NCBI GenBank assembly: GCA_016183775.1
Contig: JACPDY010000103.1
Span: forward strand, 1 to 35,697
Origin: Bacteroidota bacterium
Lineage (GTDB): Bacteria > Bacteroidota > Bacteroidia > JABDFU01
Direction of reading: 5' to 3'
DNA: 35,697 bases
Shown: positions 9,120 to 17,642 of the stretch, in pieces
Position numbering within the stretch: position 1 is the stretch's first letter
Layout: each line of letters opens with the position of its first letter
Program-made: the position numbers and the translations under genes
Notes under the pieces: model-generated
What the model was told of the DNA's origin: nothing
The model's database searches: none
Seen by the model: only the letters and a program-made list of their open reading frames with translations

Positions 9120-11762
9120 TTATATATCCAACTTTGTCTGCTTAGGAGGCTTCCCACCCTTTCCTTTTTTCTTTACAGTTTTAGAAGGTAATTCAGCAAC
9201 TTTTTTAGGCTCAGCTTTTACAGGAGGTGCGGCAGCAACTTTAGCCGGTTCTTCAACAGGTGGCGGTGCAAGAGGTTTCTCTTTTAACTCCAGCAAGTTA
9301 ACTTCCTTCACTTTATGGTCAGTAAGTTTATTTCCTTTTGCTTTGAGACCTTTTATTTCAATGAACTCAATGAGGTTTATTTTCTTATTTTTTATTTCCT
9401 TTTTGGAGAAGATGATATCGACTACTGGTGCAGCCTGTGTAGTTGCGACTTCGAGCACTGAACCTTCGGCCTCGCTGATAAACAAAACTTTTTTATCAGT
9501 AGGTTCAACAACAAAACGTTTTACATAATACTGTTTATCCTTTCCATCATAATAAATAGCAGATACCGGTTTTGCCGGATCAAATTTTTCGATCAAAATA
9601 ATATCTTCATCAAAGTGAGTCGACAGATCGAATGAATACAGTTTATAATGCCCGCTTTGGGTAATACCTAAAATTTTATCCTCACCCGAAAACTCGCCGA
9701 GATAAGTGCCATACTCGGTATTATTAATGCGGTGAACAGTATCGTCAAACCATATTCTCTCTGTATGCGCTATCCCCGCCCCTTTCGATTTCTGAACGAT
9801 CTTTTTCACAGGATATTTGGTAACCACATTACCCATTGTTCCCCTCGCTTTTATCGCGAGGTCGGCGAAGTTTACATCAAACTCCAGTTTCCTCAAACCA
9901 GGCAATGGTTTCAGATGAACGGTAACAACCTCCGACTCACCATTAGGGTTTGCCGTAAAATACAACACTTGTGACTCGGGGGTTTCCCTGGTCAGATCGT
10001 ATTCCTTATCACGCGTTACACCTGTTACAGGAAAACGCTTCATCATAGCAGCACCCTTTTTACCATCACGGTATATCATGTTGTAAATGGTGCGTTCGTC
10101 ATTCTTTTTGAACACATTTACATATATAATATCCTTACCCATAAAGGCCTTGTCGGCAACTTTTACCACTTTCATTTTGCCTTCCCTCTCCGAACATTCG
10201 CAAACAAATTCATCCTTCTTAAGTCCATAGCCTATAAAGCCTTCTTCCCTGTTCACATACAGCTTTTGATTGGCAACAACTACATGGCGAACCTCGATAT
10301 TCTCGAATGAGCGTATCTCGGTTTTGCGCTCACGGCCTGCACCATATTTCTTCTTCAGGTTCATAAAATATTCAACCGCGAATTCAGTAAGGTTTGCCAA
10401 GTGGTGTTTTACCTCATCGATCCTTTTCTCGAGGTCTTTCATCACATCATCCGCTTTAATACTGTCAAAACGGGTGATACGGATCATCGGGATCCTGGTC
10501 AAACGCTCAAGGTCCTCATCATTGATCGCACGGTTCAGCTTGCGCTTATGGGGCTTAAAAGATTCGTATAAATATTTGTATAAATTCTCTTTATCGTTGT
10601 ACTTTTTGAAATCGATATACATCTCTTCCTTGATGAATATTTTTTCCAGTGAAGAAAAATGCCATTGTTCTTTAAGCTCTTCAAGTTCAATTTCCAGCTC
10701 CCGCTTTAACAGCTCCAGCGTTTGATGTGTGGAAATTTTCAGCATTTCGTTCACCCCGACAAAGCGCGGCTTGTCGTTCTCAATTATACAGGCATTTGGT
10801 GATATGGATATCTCACAATCCGTAAAGGCGTACAACGCGTCGATTGTCTTATCCGGCGACACATCAGGTGCCAGATGTATCAACACCTCAACATTCTCTG
10901 ATGTATTGTCTTCAACCCTTTTTATTTTTATTTTTCCTTTGTCGTTAGCAGAAAGAATCGAATCGATCAGAGACTGCGTTGTTGTCCCAAAAGGTAGTTC
11001 CGAAACAATAAGCGTCTTTTTATTCAGCTGCGATATTTTGGCACGAACACGTACCCTTGCCCCACGCAAACCCTCGCTGTAATTACTAAAATCAGCGGAA
11101 CCGCCTGTAGGAAAATCAGGCATGATATCTGTTTTTCGGCCGCGTAAGACCTTTATCGATGCATCGATAAGTTCATTAAAATTATGTGGCAAAATTTTGC
11201 AGGCGAGACCAACCGCAATACCTTCAACACCTTGCGCCAACAGCAAAGGAAATTTCATCGGTAATGTTTCCGGCTCTTTATTCCGACCGTCATAACTGGC
11301 TAACCAAGTAGTCGTTTTGGGATTGAAGGCCACTTCCAGCGCGAACTTCGACAAACGTGCTTCAATATAACGGGGAGCTGCAGCAAAGTCACCTGTCAAT
11401 ATATTTCCCCAGTTACCTTGTGTATCAATAAGCAGATCTTTCTGTCCTAACTGCACCATCGCATCACCAATTGAGGCGTCACCATGCGGATGGTATTTCA
11501 TAGTGTTACCTATAACATTCGCCACTTTATTGTAACGCCCGTCTTCCATTTCCCACATGGAGTGCATGATACGACGCTGCACGGGTTTTAAGCCATCTTC
11601 AATAGCAGGAACAGCCCGTTCAAGAATTACATATGATGCATAATCCAGAAACCAATTCTGGTACATGCCAGAAACAAGGATTACATTATGATCGTTGCCA
11701 CCGGCGTTATTAGTGTTTTCGGGTGTACTTGCTGAATTGTCTGAATCTTTGATCTTGGCCAT
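9120..11762 (-). CDS. parC: DNA topoisomerase IV subunit A
   Basis: The 880-residue DNA-cleaving subunit of topoisomerase IV, which decatenates and relaxes DNA with ParE. Evidence: the winged-helix region ILERAVPAIEDGLKPVQRRI, the QRDR HPHGDASIGDAM (residues 91-102), and the catalytic Arg131-Tyr132 in AAPRYIEARL. A beta-pinwheel C-terminal region follows (from ~residue 500), then a Pro/Ala/Lys-rich tail that is probably disordered. The position matching E. coli GyrA Ser83 is Ala96, while the Asp87 equivalent (Asp100) is kept. No GyrA box is visible, and with the adjacent parE this favours ParC. It is third in a same-strand series parE, repeat array, IS200-like gene, parC; the gap to the transposase stop is 43 bp. 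Confidence 0.94.
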   Translation of the reverse strand: MAKIKDSDNSASTPENTNNAGGNDHNVILVSGMYQNWFLDYASYVILERAVPAIEDGLKPVQRRIMHSMWEMEDGRYNKVANVIGNTMKYHPHGDASIGDAMVQLGQKDLLIDTQGNWGNILTGDFAAAPRYIEARLSKFALEVAFNPKTTTWLASYDGRNKEPETLPMKFPLLLAQGVEGIAVGLACKILPHNFNELIDASIKVLRGRKTDIMPDFPTGGSADFSNYSEGLRGARVRVRAKISQLNKKTLIVSELPFGTTTQSLIDSILSANDKGKIKIKRVEDNTSENVEVLIHLAPDVSPDKTIDALYAFTDCEISISPNACIIENDKPRFVGVNEMLKISTHQTLELLKRELEIELEELKEQWHFSSLEKIFIKEEMYIDFKKYNDKENLYKYLYESFKPHKRKLNRAINDEDLERLTRIPMIRITRFDSIKADDVMKDLEKRIDEVKHHLANLTEFAVEYFMNLKKKYGAGRERKTEIRSFENIEVRHVVVANQKLYVNREEGFIGYGLKKDEFVCECSEREGKMKVVKVADKAFMGKDIIYVNVFKKNDERTIYNMIYRDGKKGAAMMKRFPVTGVTRDKEYDLTRETPESQVLYFTANPNGESEVVTVHLKPLPGLRKLEFDVNFADLAIKARGTMGNVVTKYPVKKIVQKSKGAGIAHTERIWFDDTVHRINNTEYGTYLGEFSGEDKILGITQSGHYKLYSFDLSTHFDEDIILIEKFDPAKPVSAIYYDGKDKQYYVKRFVVEPTDKKVLFISEAEGSVLEVATTQAAPVVDIIFSKKEIKNKKINLIEFIEIKGLKAKGNKLTDHKVKEVNLLELKEKPLAPPPVEEPAKVAAAPPVKAEPKKVAELPSKTVKKKGKGGKPPKQTKLDI

Positions 11763-11805
11763 AAAAGTTATTCTATTTCAAGGTTCTGAAACCTAATATT
11801 AGTAT

Positions 11806-12291
11806 TTATAATTCAACGACATTAGAGTTATAATCCAACCAATCAAACAGGTATTCGTCTTTATATTTAATTTCATTTTTATTTAATAAATCAAGGTATT
11901 CATCTCTGAAACTTTTTTGGGCATGATGCACTTCCTGATTTCTAATATATTCAACTACATCCGGCAATTGTGATTTCGAATATGAAAATGCTCCAAATCC
12001 CTCCTGCCACTGAAATTTACCCGTTAACTGTGAATTTGTATTAATAAATTTTGTTGAATGCTCTTTTATTTCACGCACAAGAGATGATATTGCTATGCCA
12101 GGGCTGATACTAACTAAAATATGTAGGTGATCAGGCATTCCATTTATTATATATAATTTCTGTTTTTGATTTTGAACAATTCCTGAAATGTATTTGTACA
12201 ATGTCACCTTTATACTTTCTGTTATAAGACTGTGTTTACCCTTAACAGCAAAAACAAGCTGGATATATATTTGAGAATAGGTATCGGCCAT
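11806..12291 (-). CDS. IS200/REP-associated-type HUH (Y1) transposase
   Basis: A 161-residue single-domain Y1 transposase. It has the HUH motif as H55-L-H57 in GMPDHLHILVSI and the catalytic Tyr115 in VVEYIRNQEVHH, with Gln119 at the position that helps bind metal. These enzymes nick single-stranded DNA at hairpins through a 5' phosphotyrosine. The intact frame and motifs suggest an active enzyme. Its start lies 47 bp from a tandem array of imperfect palindromes (12339-12786), the arrangement of REP-associated transposases (RAYT/TnpA_REP), which act on REP hairpins and are usually single-copy rather than mobile as an IS. No accessory tnpB and no clear IS end on the parC side were seen. It sits between parE and parC on the same strand and may be co-transcribed with them. 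Confidence 0.88.
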   Translation of the reverse strand: MADTYSQIYIQLVFAVKGKHSLITESIKVTLYKYISGIVQNQKQKLYIINGMPDHLHILVSISPGIAISSLVREIKEHSTKFINTNSQLTGKFQWQEGFGAFSYSKSQLPDVVEYIRNQEVHHAQKSFRDEYLDLLNKNEIKYKDEYLFDWLDYNSNVVEL

Positions 12292-12338
12292 GGCCTATGT
12301 GATTTATCCTGATATTAAATTTTATTTAATCAATTATG

Positions 12339-12786
12339 TTTGGCTCCTCCGGAGCCAAAATTTAAAATCCATTTTATTTCTATTAATATTTCGCTCCCCT
12401 GGAGCGGCGCTTTACTTTTCATACAACTCCCCCTTCCCTTGAGCGATCTTTAACCTTACCATTATGAGGCCCTGGAAAAGCCAAAATTTAAAATCCATTT
12501 TAGTTCTATTAATAATTTCACTCCTCTGGAGCGATGCTTTTATTTTTCATGAAACTCTCCATTCCCTTGAACAATCCTTAACCTTACCATTATGGGGCCC
12601 CTGAAGAGCCAAAATTCAAAATCCATTTTACTTCCATTAATATTTCACTCCTCTGGAGCGACGCTTTACTTTCCATGTAACTCCCATTCCCTTGAGCGAT
12701 CTTTAACCTTGCAATTATGGGGCTCCGGAGGAGCCAAACATTAATAGAAATAAATCACCATTCTCTATCCCGCTCCTGAGGAGTGG
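12339..12786. repeat. REP/BIME-like tandem array of palindromes, period about 126 bp
   Basis: Three full direct repeats and a fourth partial copy start at 12342, 12468, 12596 and 12721 (periods 126, 128, 125). Each full unit has two hairpins. Palindrome A is GGCTCC-N3-GGAGCC: perfect at 12339-12359 with 9-bp arms including flanking TTT/AAA, decayed at 12468-12482 and 12596-12610, and GGCTCCGGAGGAGCC at 12721-12735. Palindrome B is CGCTCC-N3-GGAGCG: perfect at 12392-12406, with one arm mismatch in units 2 and 3. Each palindrome A is preceded by ATTATG (12333, 12461, 12589, 12714). After the fourth A the spacer is inverted (ATTAATAGAAATAAAT is the reverse complement of the unit-1 spacer) and ends in a B-type hairpin at 12770-12786. 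No open frame crosses the region. Confidence 0.9.
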
Positions 12787-12792
12787 AACATT

Positions 12793-14658
12793 TTATTCTG
12801 CTTTTGATACCTCTTCACCTTCCACTAGATCCTTTTCAATCTTCAAATTATTAATAATAAAATCCTGACGCTCCTGCGTATTTTTACCCATGTAATAACT
12901 TAAAATATCTGTAATAGATTTGCCGCCACCAATGATGACCGGTTCAATACGCATATCTTTCCCAATAAAATTCTTGAACTCATCAGGCGATATCTCTCCC
13001 AAACCTTTGAATCGAGTTATCTCCGGCTTACCTCCGAGTTTGATCATTGCTTCCCTCCTCGCCTCTTCCGAATAACAATATATGGTTTCCTTTTTGTTAC
13101 GTACACGGAAAAGAGGTGTTTGAAGAATATATACGTGTCCGTTCTTAACAAGATCAGGAAAAAACTGAAGGAAGAAGGTAAGCAACAGTAAACGAATGTG
13201 CATACCATCCACATCAGCATCGGTAGCGACTACCACCTGGTTATAACGCAACTCATCCAGGTTATCTTCTATATTCAACGCTGCCTGCAGAAGATTAAAT
13301 TCTTCATTTTCGTATACTACTTTTTTAGTTAGTCCAAACGCATTAAGCGGTTTTCCTTTAAGACTGAAGACTGCTTGTGTATTTACATCACGTACTTTGG
13401 TAATGGAGCCGCTGGCAGAATCTCCCTCACAAATAAATAAAGTTGTTTCAAGCCTGCGATCGTCATTTGTGTTATAATGACTCCGGCAATCTCGTAGCTT
13501 ACGGTTATGTAAACTTGCTTTTTTGGCCCGTTCACGTGCCAATTTTTGTATACCCGAAAGTTCTTTGCGTTCCTTTTCCGATTGCTGGATCTTCTTAAGT
13601 AATTCTTCAGCAGTAGCCGGATTTTTATGTAAATAATTATCGAGAGCTTCTTTAACAAAGTCACCAATAAAAGTCTTCATACTTTTCCCGCCCGGAGCAA
13701 TTTCCTGGGAACCCAGTTTTGTTTTGGTTTGCGATTCAAACACGGGTTCTTGTACCTTAACACTAATGGCAGCCACAATAGAAGTACGTATATCAACAAA
13801 TTCAAATTCCTTTTTATAAAACTCACGTATAGTTTTAACTACGGCTTCACGGAACGCAGCCTGGTGTGTGCCGCCCTGTGTTGTATGTTGTCCGTTAACA
13901 AACGAATAATACTCCTCACCATACTGTGCTTCGGCATGCGTCATGGCAATTTCAATATCATCACCTTTCAGGTGAATGATGGGATAAAGTATCGGTCCGG
14001 TAAGATTACGCTCCAATAAATCCTTCAATCCATTTTGCGAAACAAATTCCTGACCATTATAGTTAAGCTTTAACCCCGTATTGAGATACGCGTAATTCCA
14101 GCACATACGCTCAATGTACTCATGTATAAAATGGTATTTGCCGAATAATTTTTCGTCGGGTGTGAATGTTACAATTGTGCCGGATTGCAAGTCACACTCT
14201 TTTAATTTAGCGTCTTTGGTAATTACCCCGCGTTCAAACTCCGCCACTTTCGTTTTGCCTTCACGTATTGATTGAATAGTAAAATGCGAAGCCAATGCAT
14301 TCACGGCTTTGGTACCCACACCATTCAGGCCGACTGACTTTTTAAATGCTTCCGAATCGTATTTTGCACCGGTATTGATCTTGGAAACACAATCAATCAC
14401 CTTACCTAATGGAATACCACGGCCATAATCGCGTACCGTAACCGATTTATCACGAATGGTGATATCAATATTTTTACCATATCCCATTACGTGTTCATCA
14501 ATACAGTTGTCAATGGTTTCTTTTATTAAAATGTAAATACCATCATCCTGAGATGAACCATCACCCAATTTACCGATATACATACCTGGACGTAAACGGA
14601 TGTGTTCTTTCCAGTCGAGGGATTTTATACTGTCTTCGTTATATTTTGGTTCTGCCAT
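12793..14658 (-). CDS. parE: DNA topoisomerase IV subunit B
   Basis: The 621-residue ATPase subunit of topoisomerase IV. The GHKL ATPase motifs are present: [15 protein letters not shown] with Glu47 and Asn51, DYGRGIPL, and [14 protein letters not shown] for the ATP lid. The transducer domain follows ([10 protein letters not shown] with the switch lysines). The TOPRIM domain has [23 protein letters not shown] for Mg2+ binding, and FKGLGEI near the C-terminus. The length, about 620 residues without the GyrB insert, fits ParE. It starts at ATG 14656-14658, 15 bp after the toxin gene stop, so it may be co-transcribed with the toxin-antitoxin pair. Downstream it is separated from parC by the repeat array and transposase. 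Confidence 0.95.
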   Translation of the reverse strand: MAEPKYNEDSIKSLDWKEHIRLRPGMYIGKLGDGSSQDDGIYILIKETIDNCIDEHVMGYGKNIDITIRDKSVTVRDYGRGIPLGKVIDCVSKINTGAKYDSEAFKKSVGLNGVGTKAVNALASHFTIQSIREGKTKVAEFERGVITKDAKLKECDLQSGTIVTFTPDEKLFGKYHFIHEYIERMCWNYAYLNTGLKLNYNGQEFVSQNGLKDLLERNLTGPILYPIIHLKGDDIEIAMTHAEAQYGEEYYSFVNGQHTTQGGTHQAAFREAVVKTIREFYKKEFEFVDIRTSIVAAISVKVQEPVFESQTKTKLGSQEIAPGGKSMKTFIGDFVKEALDNYLHKNPATAEELLKKIQQSEKERKELSGIQKLARERAKKASLHNRKLRDCRSHYNTNDDRRLETTLFICEGDSASGSITKVRDVNTQAVFSLKGKPLNAFGLTKKVVYENEEFNLLQAALNIEDNLDELRYNQVVVATDADVDGMHIRLLLLTFFLQFFPDLVKNGHVYILQTPLFRVRNKKETIYCYSEEARREAMIKLGGKPEITRFKGLGEISPDEFKNFIGKDMRIEPVIIGGGKSITDILSYYMGKNTQERQDFIINNLKIEKDLVEGEEVSKAE

Positions 14659-14673
14659 TTTGGGAATTAAAAA

Positions 14674-15090
14674 TTAGTTAATGGTTTTTAAATAATCTAT
14701 TACAGTCATTGCGGGAATTGATGATCGCCCAAACCCTTTCCGATCACGCGTAACAATAGCCTTTATGTTTTTAATTTTTAAAGCACATTCGTGTTGCAAT
14801 GCGTCTTCAAAATCATCCAACTTAGAATCTACTGCATTGATAACAGACTTTGCGTCAAGATCAACTATAGTAATATATTTAATAAAACTCCTCAGCGACT
14901 TGATCAACTCCGCATGTCCGATCTTTTTCCGTAGAATGTAATAAATATTATCGAAGCTTGCTGCAGATACATACAACTCCACTCTTTTTTCATTGGCCAA
15001 CAAAAAAAGGTCTTCGGCCGAATCAGCAAAAGGAATACGATTCCCCAAATAATCAATTACAACATTTGTATCAACAAAAATTTTATCCAA
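14674..15090 (-). CDS. PIN-domain ribonuclease toxin (VapC-like)
   Basis: A 138-residue PIN domain. The acidic residues expected at the Mg2+ site are visible: Asp7 in FVDTNVVIDYL, Asp96 in DDFEDALQ, and Asp116 in AIVTRDRKGF. PIN toxins cleave specific RNAs, often tRNAs or rRNA; the target cannot be read from the sequence. The start is TTG at 15088-15090. In this frame a TGA lies three codons upstream and there is no ATG before the conserved start of the domain. The TTG lies one base after the antitoxin stop, so translation is probably coupled to the antitoxin. The stop is 15 bp before parE. Confidence 0.88.
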   Translation of the reverse strand: MDKIFVDTNVVIDYLGNRIPFADSAEDLFLLANEKRVELYVSAASFDNIYYILRKKIGHAELIKSLRSFIKYITIVDLDAKSVINAVDSKLDDFEDALQHECALKIKNIKAIVTRDRKGFGRSSIPAMTVIDYLKTIN

Positions 15091-15091
15091 T

Positions 15092-15367
15092 CTATTTCAG
15101 TTTATTGTATTTCTCCCACATTGCTTTTTGAAGTTCCTTTTTATAATCAAAATCATCCGGCAATTGTACTATTCCTCTTAACTTTTGTAACTCCGACTTA
15201 TACTTCACCTTGGGTTCCGCCACAGTTGAGGTGTCCTCATCTCTTGCAATGAGCAATTTCAAATAATTCTCAACCAATTGAGAAATACTGGTATCTGTCT
15301 TCTTTGCATATTTCCGTGCCTTTTCAATCACTGATTTACTGAGGCTCAATGTTAGCTTCGTGTTCAT
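15092..15367 (-). CDS. DUF6364-type ribbon-helix-helix antitoxin
   Basis: A 91-residue protein opening with a beta strand and two helices (TKLTLSLSKSVIEKARKYAK, then TSISQLVENYLKLL), the pattern of a ribbon-helix-helix DNA-binding domain. The charged C-terminal tail (LRGIVQLPDDFDYKKELQKA) is suited to wrapping the toxin. It is the first gene of the pair and overlaps the toxin region tightly. Antitoxins of this type neutralise the PIN protein and repress their own promoter. An ACGTAT/ATACGT inverted repeat just upstream (15369-15400) is a candidate operator. Assignment to DUF6364 is from sequence resemblance remembered for that family, not from a search. Confidence 0.82.
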   Translation of the reverse strand: MNTKLTLSLSKSVIEKARKYAKKTDTSISQLVENYLKLLIARDEDTSTVAEPKVKYKSELQKLRGIVQLPDDFDYKKELQKAMWEKYNKLK

Positions 15368-15368
15368 C

Positions 15369-15400
15369 GTACGTATGATTTACTTTATAAATATACGTAT
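15369..15400 (-). promoter_or_regulatory. Candidate operator of the antitoxin gene
   Basis: ACGTAT at 15371-15376 and ATACGT at 15393-15398 form an inverted repeat with 22 bp between centres, two helical turns. Each half is itself nearly palindromic (GTACGTAT and ATACGTAT). It lies directly upstream of the antitoxin ATG at 15365-15367. Binding by the RHH antitoxin is inferred. Confidence 0.45.
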
Positions 15401-15470
15401 AAATTACTATCTACTAAAATCAATTTTCTCCCGATTCGATAAATTCGTATCTATTCGTTATTCGTAGATA

Positions 15471-16571
15471 TTACACATTAAACTTAAAATGCATCACATC
15501 CCCATCCCCTACCACATACTCTTTACCTTCCTGTGAAAGCTTACCTATATCACGACAAGCTGCTTCTGATTTATAGGTTATAAAATCATTGTATTTGATT
15601 ACTTCCGCTTTAATAAAACCTTTTTCAAAATCGGTGTGAATAACACCTGCGGCTTGTGGAGCTGTCATTCCTTTGTGTATTGTCCATGCACGCACTTCTT
15701 TTACACCGGCGGTAAAATACGTTTGAAGGTTAAGTAATCGGTAAGCAGCTTTGATCAATACATTTACTCCTGGCTCGGTCAGACCAATGTCTTTCAAAAA
15801 AGCCTGTTTATCATCATAACTATCCAAACCGGCTATCTCCGCTTCCATTGCCGCTGTAATAACTATCACTTCGGCATTCTCATCCTTCACTAATTCTTTT
15901 ATCTGCTCCACATATTTATTGCCTTTCGTAACAGATGCTTCATCAACATTGCAAACATAAAGTACAGGCTTGGCAGTCAGCAAATGAATGTCTGCAATAT
16001 ATTGCTTGTCTTCTTCTTTAACAGGTGCCGAGCGCGCAGATTTTCCATCCGATAAATGGGCTTTATAAATCACCAATGTATCAAAACACTTTTTCGCATC
16101 TTTATCAACTCCTGCTTTGGCCAGTTTCTCTACGGTACGAATTTTCTTTTCAACACTTTCAAGGTCTTTCAACTGAAGTTCCGTATCAATAACATCTTTA
16201 TCTCTTACCGGGTTCACAGAGCCATCCACGTGCACTACATTGGGATCATCAAAGCAACGTAACACATGAATTATAGCGTCGCACTCACGTATATTTCCAA
16301 GGAACTGGTTACCCAGGCCTTCCCCTTTGCTCGCACCTTTTACAAGTCCAGCAATATCAACGATCTCAATTGTTGTAGGGACAATACGTTCAGGCTTTAC
16401 AAACTCCGAAAGTTTTGTTAAGCGCTCATCAGGAACAGTTATAACACCCAAATTCGGTTCGATCGTGCAAAACGGAAAATTCGCAGCCTGCGCTTTGGCA
16501 TTCGATAAACAATTAAACAAGGTCGATTTTCCGACATTTGGCAAACCAACAATTCCACACTTCAATGCCAT
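15471..16571 (-). CDS. ychF: Redox-regulated ATPase YchF (OLA1 family)
   Basis: A 366-residue Obg-related P-loop NTPase. It has G1 GLPNVGKST (residues 8-16), G3 DIAGLVKGASKGEGLGNQFL, and the altered G4 segment CNVDEAS in place of the GTP-selective NKxD, which is why YchF/OLA1 hydrolyses ATP. The C-terminal TGS domain ends in DVMHFKFNV. YchF binds ribosomes and influences translation and oxidative-stress responses. The start at ATG 16569-16571 is supported by the conserved MALKCGIVGLPN. A good promoter lies 32-61 bp upstream. It is divergent from the transketolase gene. Confidence 0.97.
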   Translation of the reverse strand: MALKCGIVGLPNVGKSTLFNCLSNAKAQAANFPFCTIEPNLGVITVPDERLTKLSEFVKPERIVPTTIEIVDIAGLVKGASKGEGLGNQFLGNIRECDAIIHVLRCFDDPNVVHVDGSVNPVRDKDVIDTELQLKDLESVEKKIRTVEKLAKAGVDKDAKKCFDTLVIYKAHLSDGKSARSAPVKEEDKQYIADIHLLTAKPVLYVCNVDEASVTKGNKYVEQIKELVKDENAEVIVITAAMEAEIAGLDSYDDKQAFLKDIGLTEPGVNVLIKAAYRLLNLQTYFTAGVKEVRAWTIHKGMTAPQAAGVIHTDFEKGFIKAEVIKYNDFITYKSEAACRDIGKLSQEGKEYVVGDGDVMHFKFNV

Positions 16572-16602
16572 AGTTTTTGTAGATTATTTTAAAAATTGCA
16601 GG

Positions 16603-16632
16603 CAAAGATACCATAATACATATTTACCAAAA
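16603..16632 (-). promoter_or_regulatory. ychF promoter (Bacteroidota type)
   Basis: On the minus strand, TTTTG (16628-16632) is followed after 17 bp by TATCTTTG (16603-16610), matching both the -33 TTTG and the -7 TAnnTTTG elements. The ychF ATG is about 30 bp downstream. This is the clearest promoter in the window. Confidence 0.75.
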
Positions 16633-16714
16633 CCCTTTTAAATGCTTATCGATAGCGAATTTTCAACATTTTATAAATGTTATTAACATTACTCAGCCCC
16701 GCCTTAAAAACGAT

Positions 16715-16722
16715 TACTTTTG
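16715..16722 (+). promoter_or_regulatory. -7 element of the transketolase N-terminal gene
   Basis: TACTTTTG exactly matches TAnnTTTG and lies 20 bp before the ATG at 16743, leaving a leader of about 14 nt. No clear TTTG was seen at -33. Confidence 0.55.
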
Positions 16723-16742
16723 GTTTTTATCATAAATAAAAA

Positions 16743-17630
16743 ATGGAAATAGCCGAGAAAAACTCAAAAATAACCCTATCCAATATGCCATCTGTTCCCG
16801 AATTAGAAAAGACCTGTTCACAGGTCAGAAGAGATATTGTACGCATGGTTCATGCTGTAAATTCAGGTCACCCCGGCGCTTCATTAGGCTGCACTGAATT
16901 TTTTGTGAGCCTTTATTTCAGTATCATGAAGCATAATCCAGAGAAATTCAACATGGATGGCATTGGAGAAGACCTTTTTTTTCTTTCCAATGGTCACATC
17001 TCACCTGTATGGTACAGTGTTTTGGCCCGTTCCGGATATTTTAATGTAACGGAACTTGCTACGTTTCGCAAGCTGAATAGCCGTTTGCAAGGCCACCCTG
17101 CAACGCATGAAGGTCTCCCGGGGATACGTGTTGCATCGGGTTCACTCGGACAAGGTTTATCAGTTGCCATTGGGGCTGCATTGGCAAAAAAATTAAACAA
17201 GGATACTAACCTGGTATACACTTTGCATGGTGATGGTGAACTGCAGGAAGGACAGATATGGGAAGCCGTAATGTTCGCAGCTGCGAATAAGGTTGATAAC
17301 CTGATCTCAACAGTTGACTGGAATGGAAGGCAGATTGATGGCGATGTTGACCATGTTCTGCCTTTGGGCGACTTAAAAGCAAAATGGCAGGCTTTTGGAT
17401 GGGATGTATTGGAAATGAATGGCAATAAGGTACAAGAAGTGCTTAACACAATAAAAGTTGCTCAACAACATACCGGAAAAGGTAAACCTGTCGTTATACT
17501 AATGAAGACGGAGATGGGACAAGGCGTTGATTATATGGTTGGAAGTCATAAATGGCACGGGGTTGCTCCTAATGATGAACAATTGGCCAAAGCGTTGGCG
17601 CAGCTTCCCGAAACATTAGGAGATTATTGA
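16743..17630 (+). CDS. Transketolase, N-terminal subunit
   Basis: The 295-residue thiamine-diphosphate-binding half of transketolase, which moves two-carbon units between sugar phosphates in the pentose phosphate pathway. Key parts are NSGHPGASLGCTEFF (residues 40-54), SNGHISPVWYSVLARSG, GSLGQGLSVAIGAAL, and the ThDP/Mg2+ motif GDGELQEGQIWEA with VDWNGRQIDG. GSHKWHGVAPNDEQ closes the domain. The catalytic C-terminal half is encoded separately at 19106-20062. Such split transketolases are normal in many bacteria, but the halves are usually adjacent; here a VWA-domain gene and hairpin repeats lie between them. The gene has its own promoter. Confidence 0.95.
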   Translation: MEIAEKNSKITLSNMPSVPELEKTCSQVRRDIVRMVHAVNSGHPGASLGCTEFFVSLYFSIMKHNPEKFNMDGIGEDLFFLSNGHISPVWYSVLARSGYFNVTELATFRKLNSRLQGHPATHEGLPGIRVASGSLGQGLSVAIGAALAKKLNKDTNLVYTLHGDGELQEGQIWEAVMFAAANKVDNLISTVDWNGRQIDGDVDHVLPLGDLKAKWQAFGWDVLEMNGNKVQEVLNTIKVAQQHTGKGKPVVILMKTEMGQGVDYMVGSHKWHGVAPNDEQLAKALAQLPETLGDY

Positions 17631-17642
17631 AAGGTTAAAAAT

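Noticed and set aside
11806-12291. Complete mobile IS200 element
   Set aside because: Only the transposase is recognisable. No hairpin end was found on the parC side, and the repeats on the other side are tandem, so I call a REP-associated type instead.
12286-12295. Palindrome GGCCATGGCC over the transposase start codon
   Set aside because: A 10-bp palindrome is not unusual in 35 kb and it does not resemble the array palindromes.
12339-12786. Regularly spaced repeats resembling a CRISPR array
   Set aside because: The period is about 126 bp with the whole unit repeated, hairpins inside and no unique spacers; no cas genes are nearby.
15434-15464. Four ATTCG words near the ychF stop
   Set aside because: Short, irregularly spaced and AT-rich; no structure or function can be supported.
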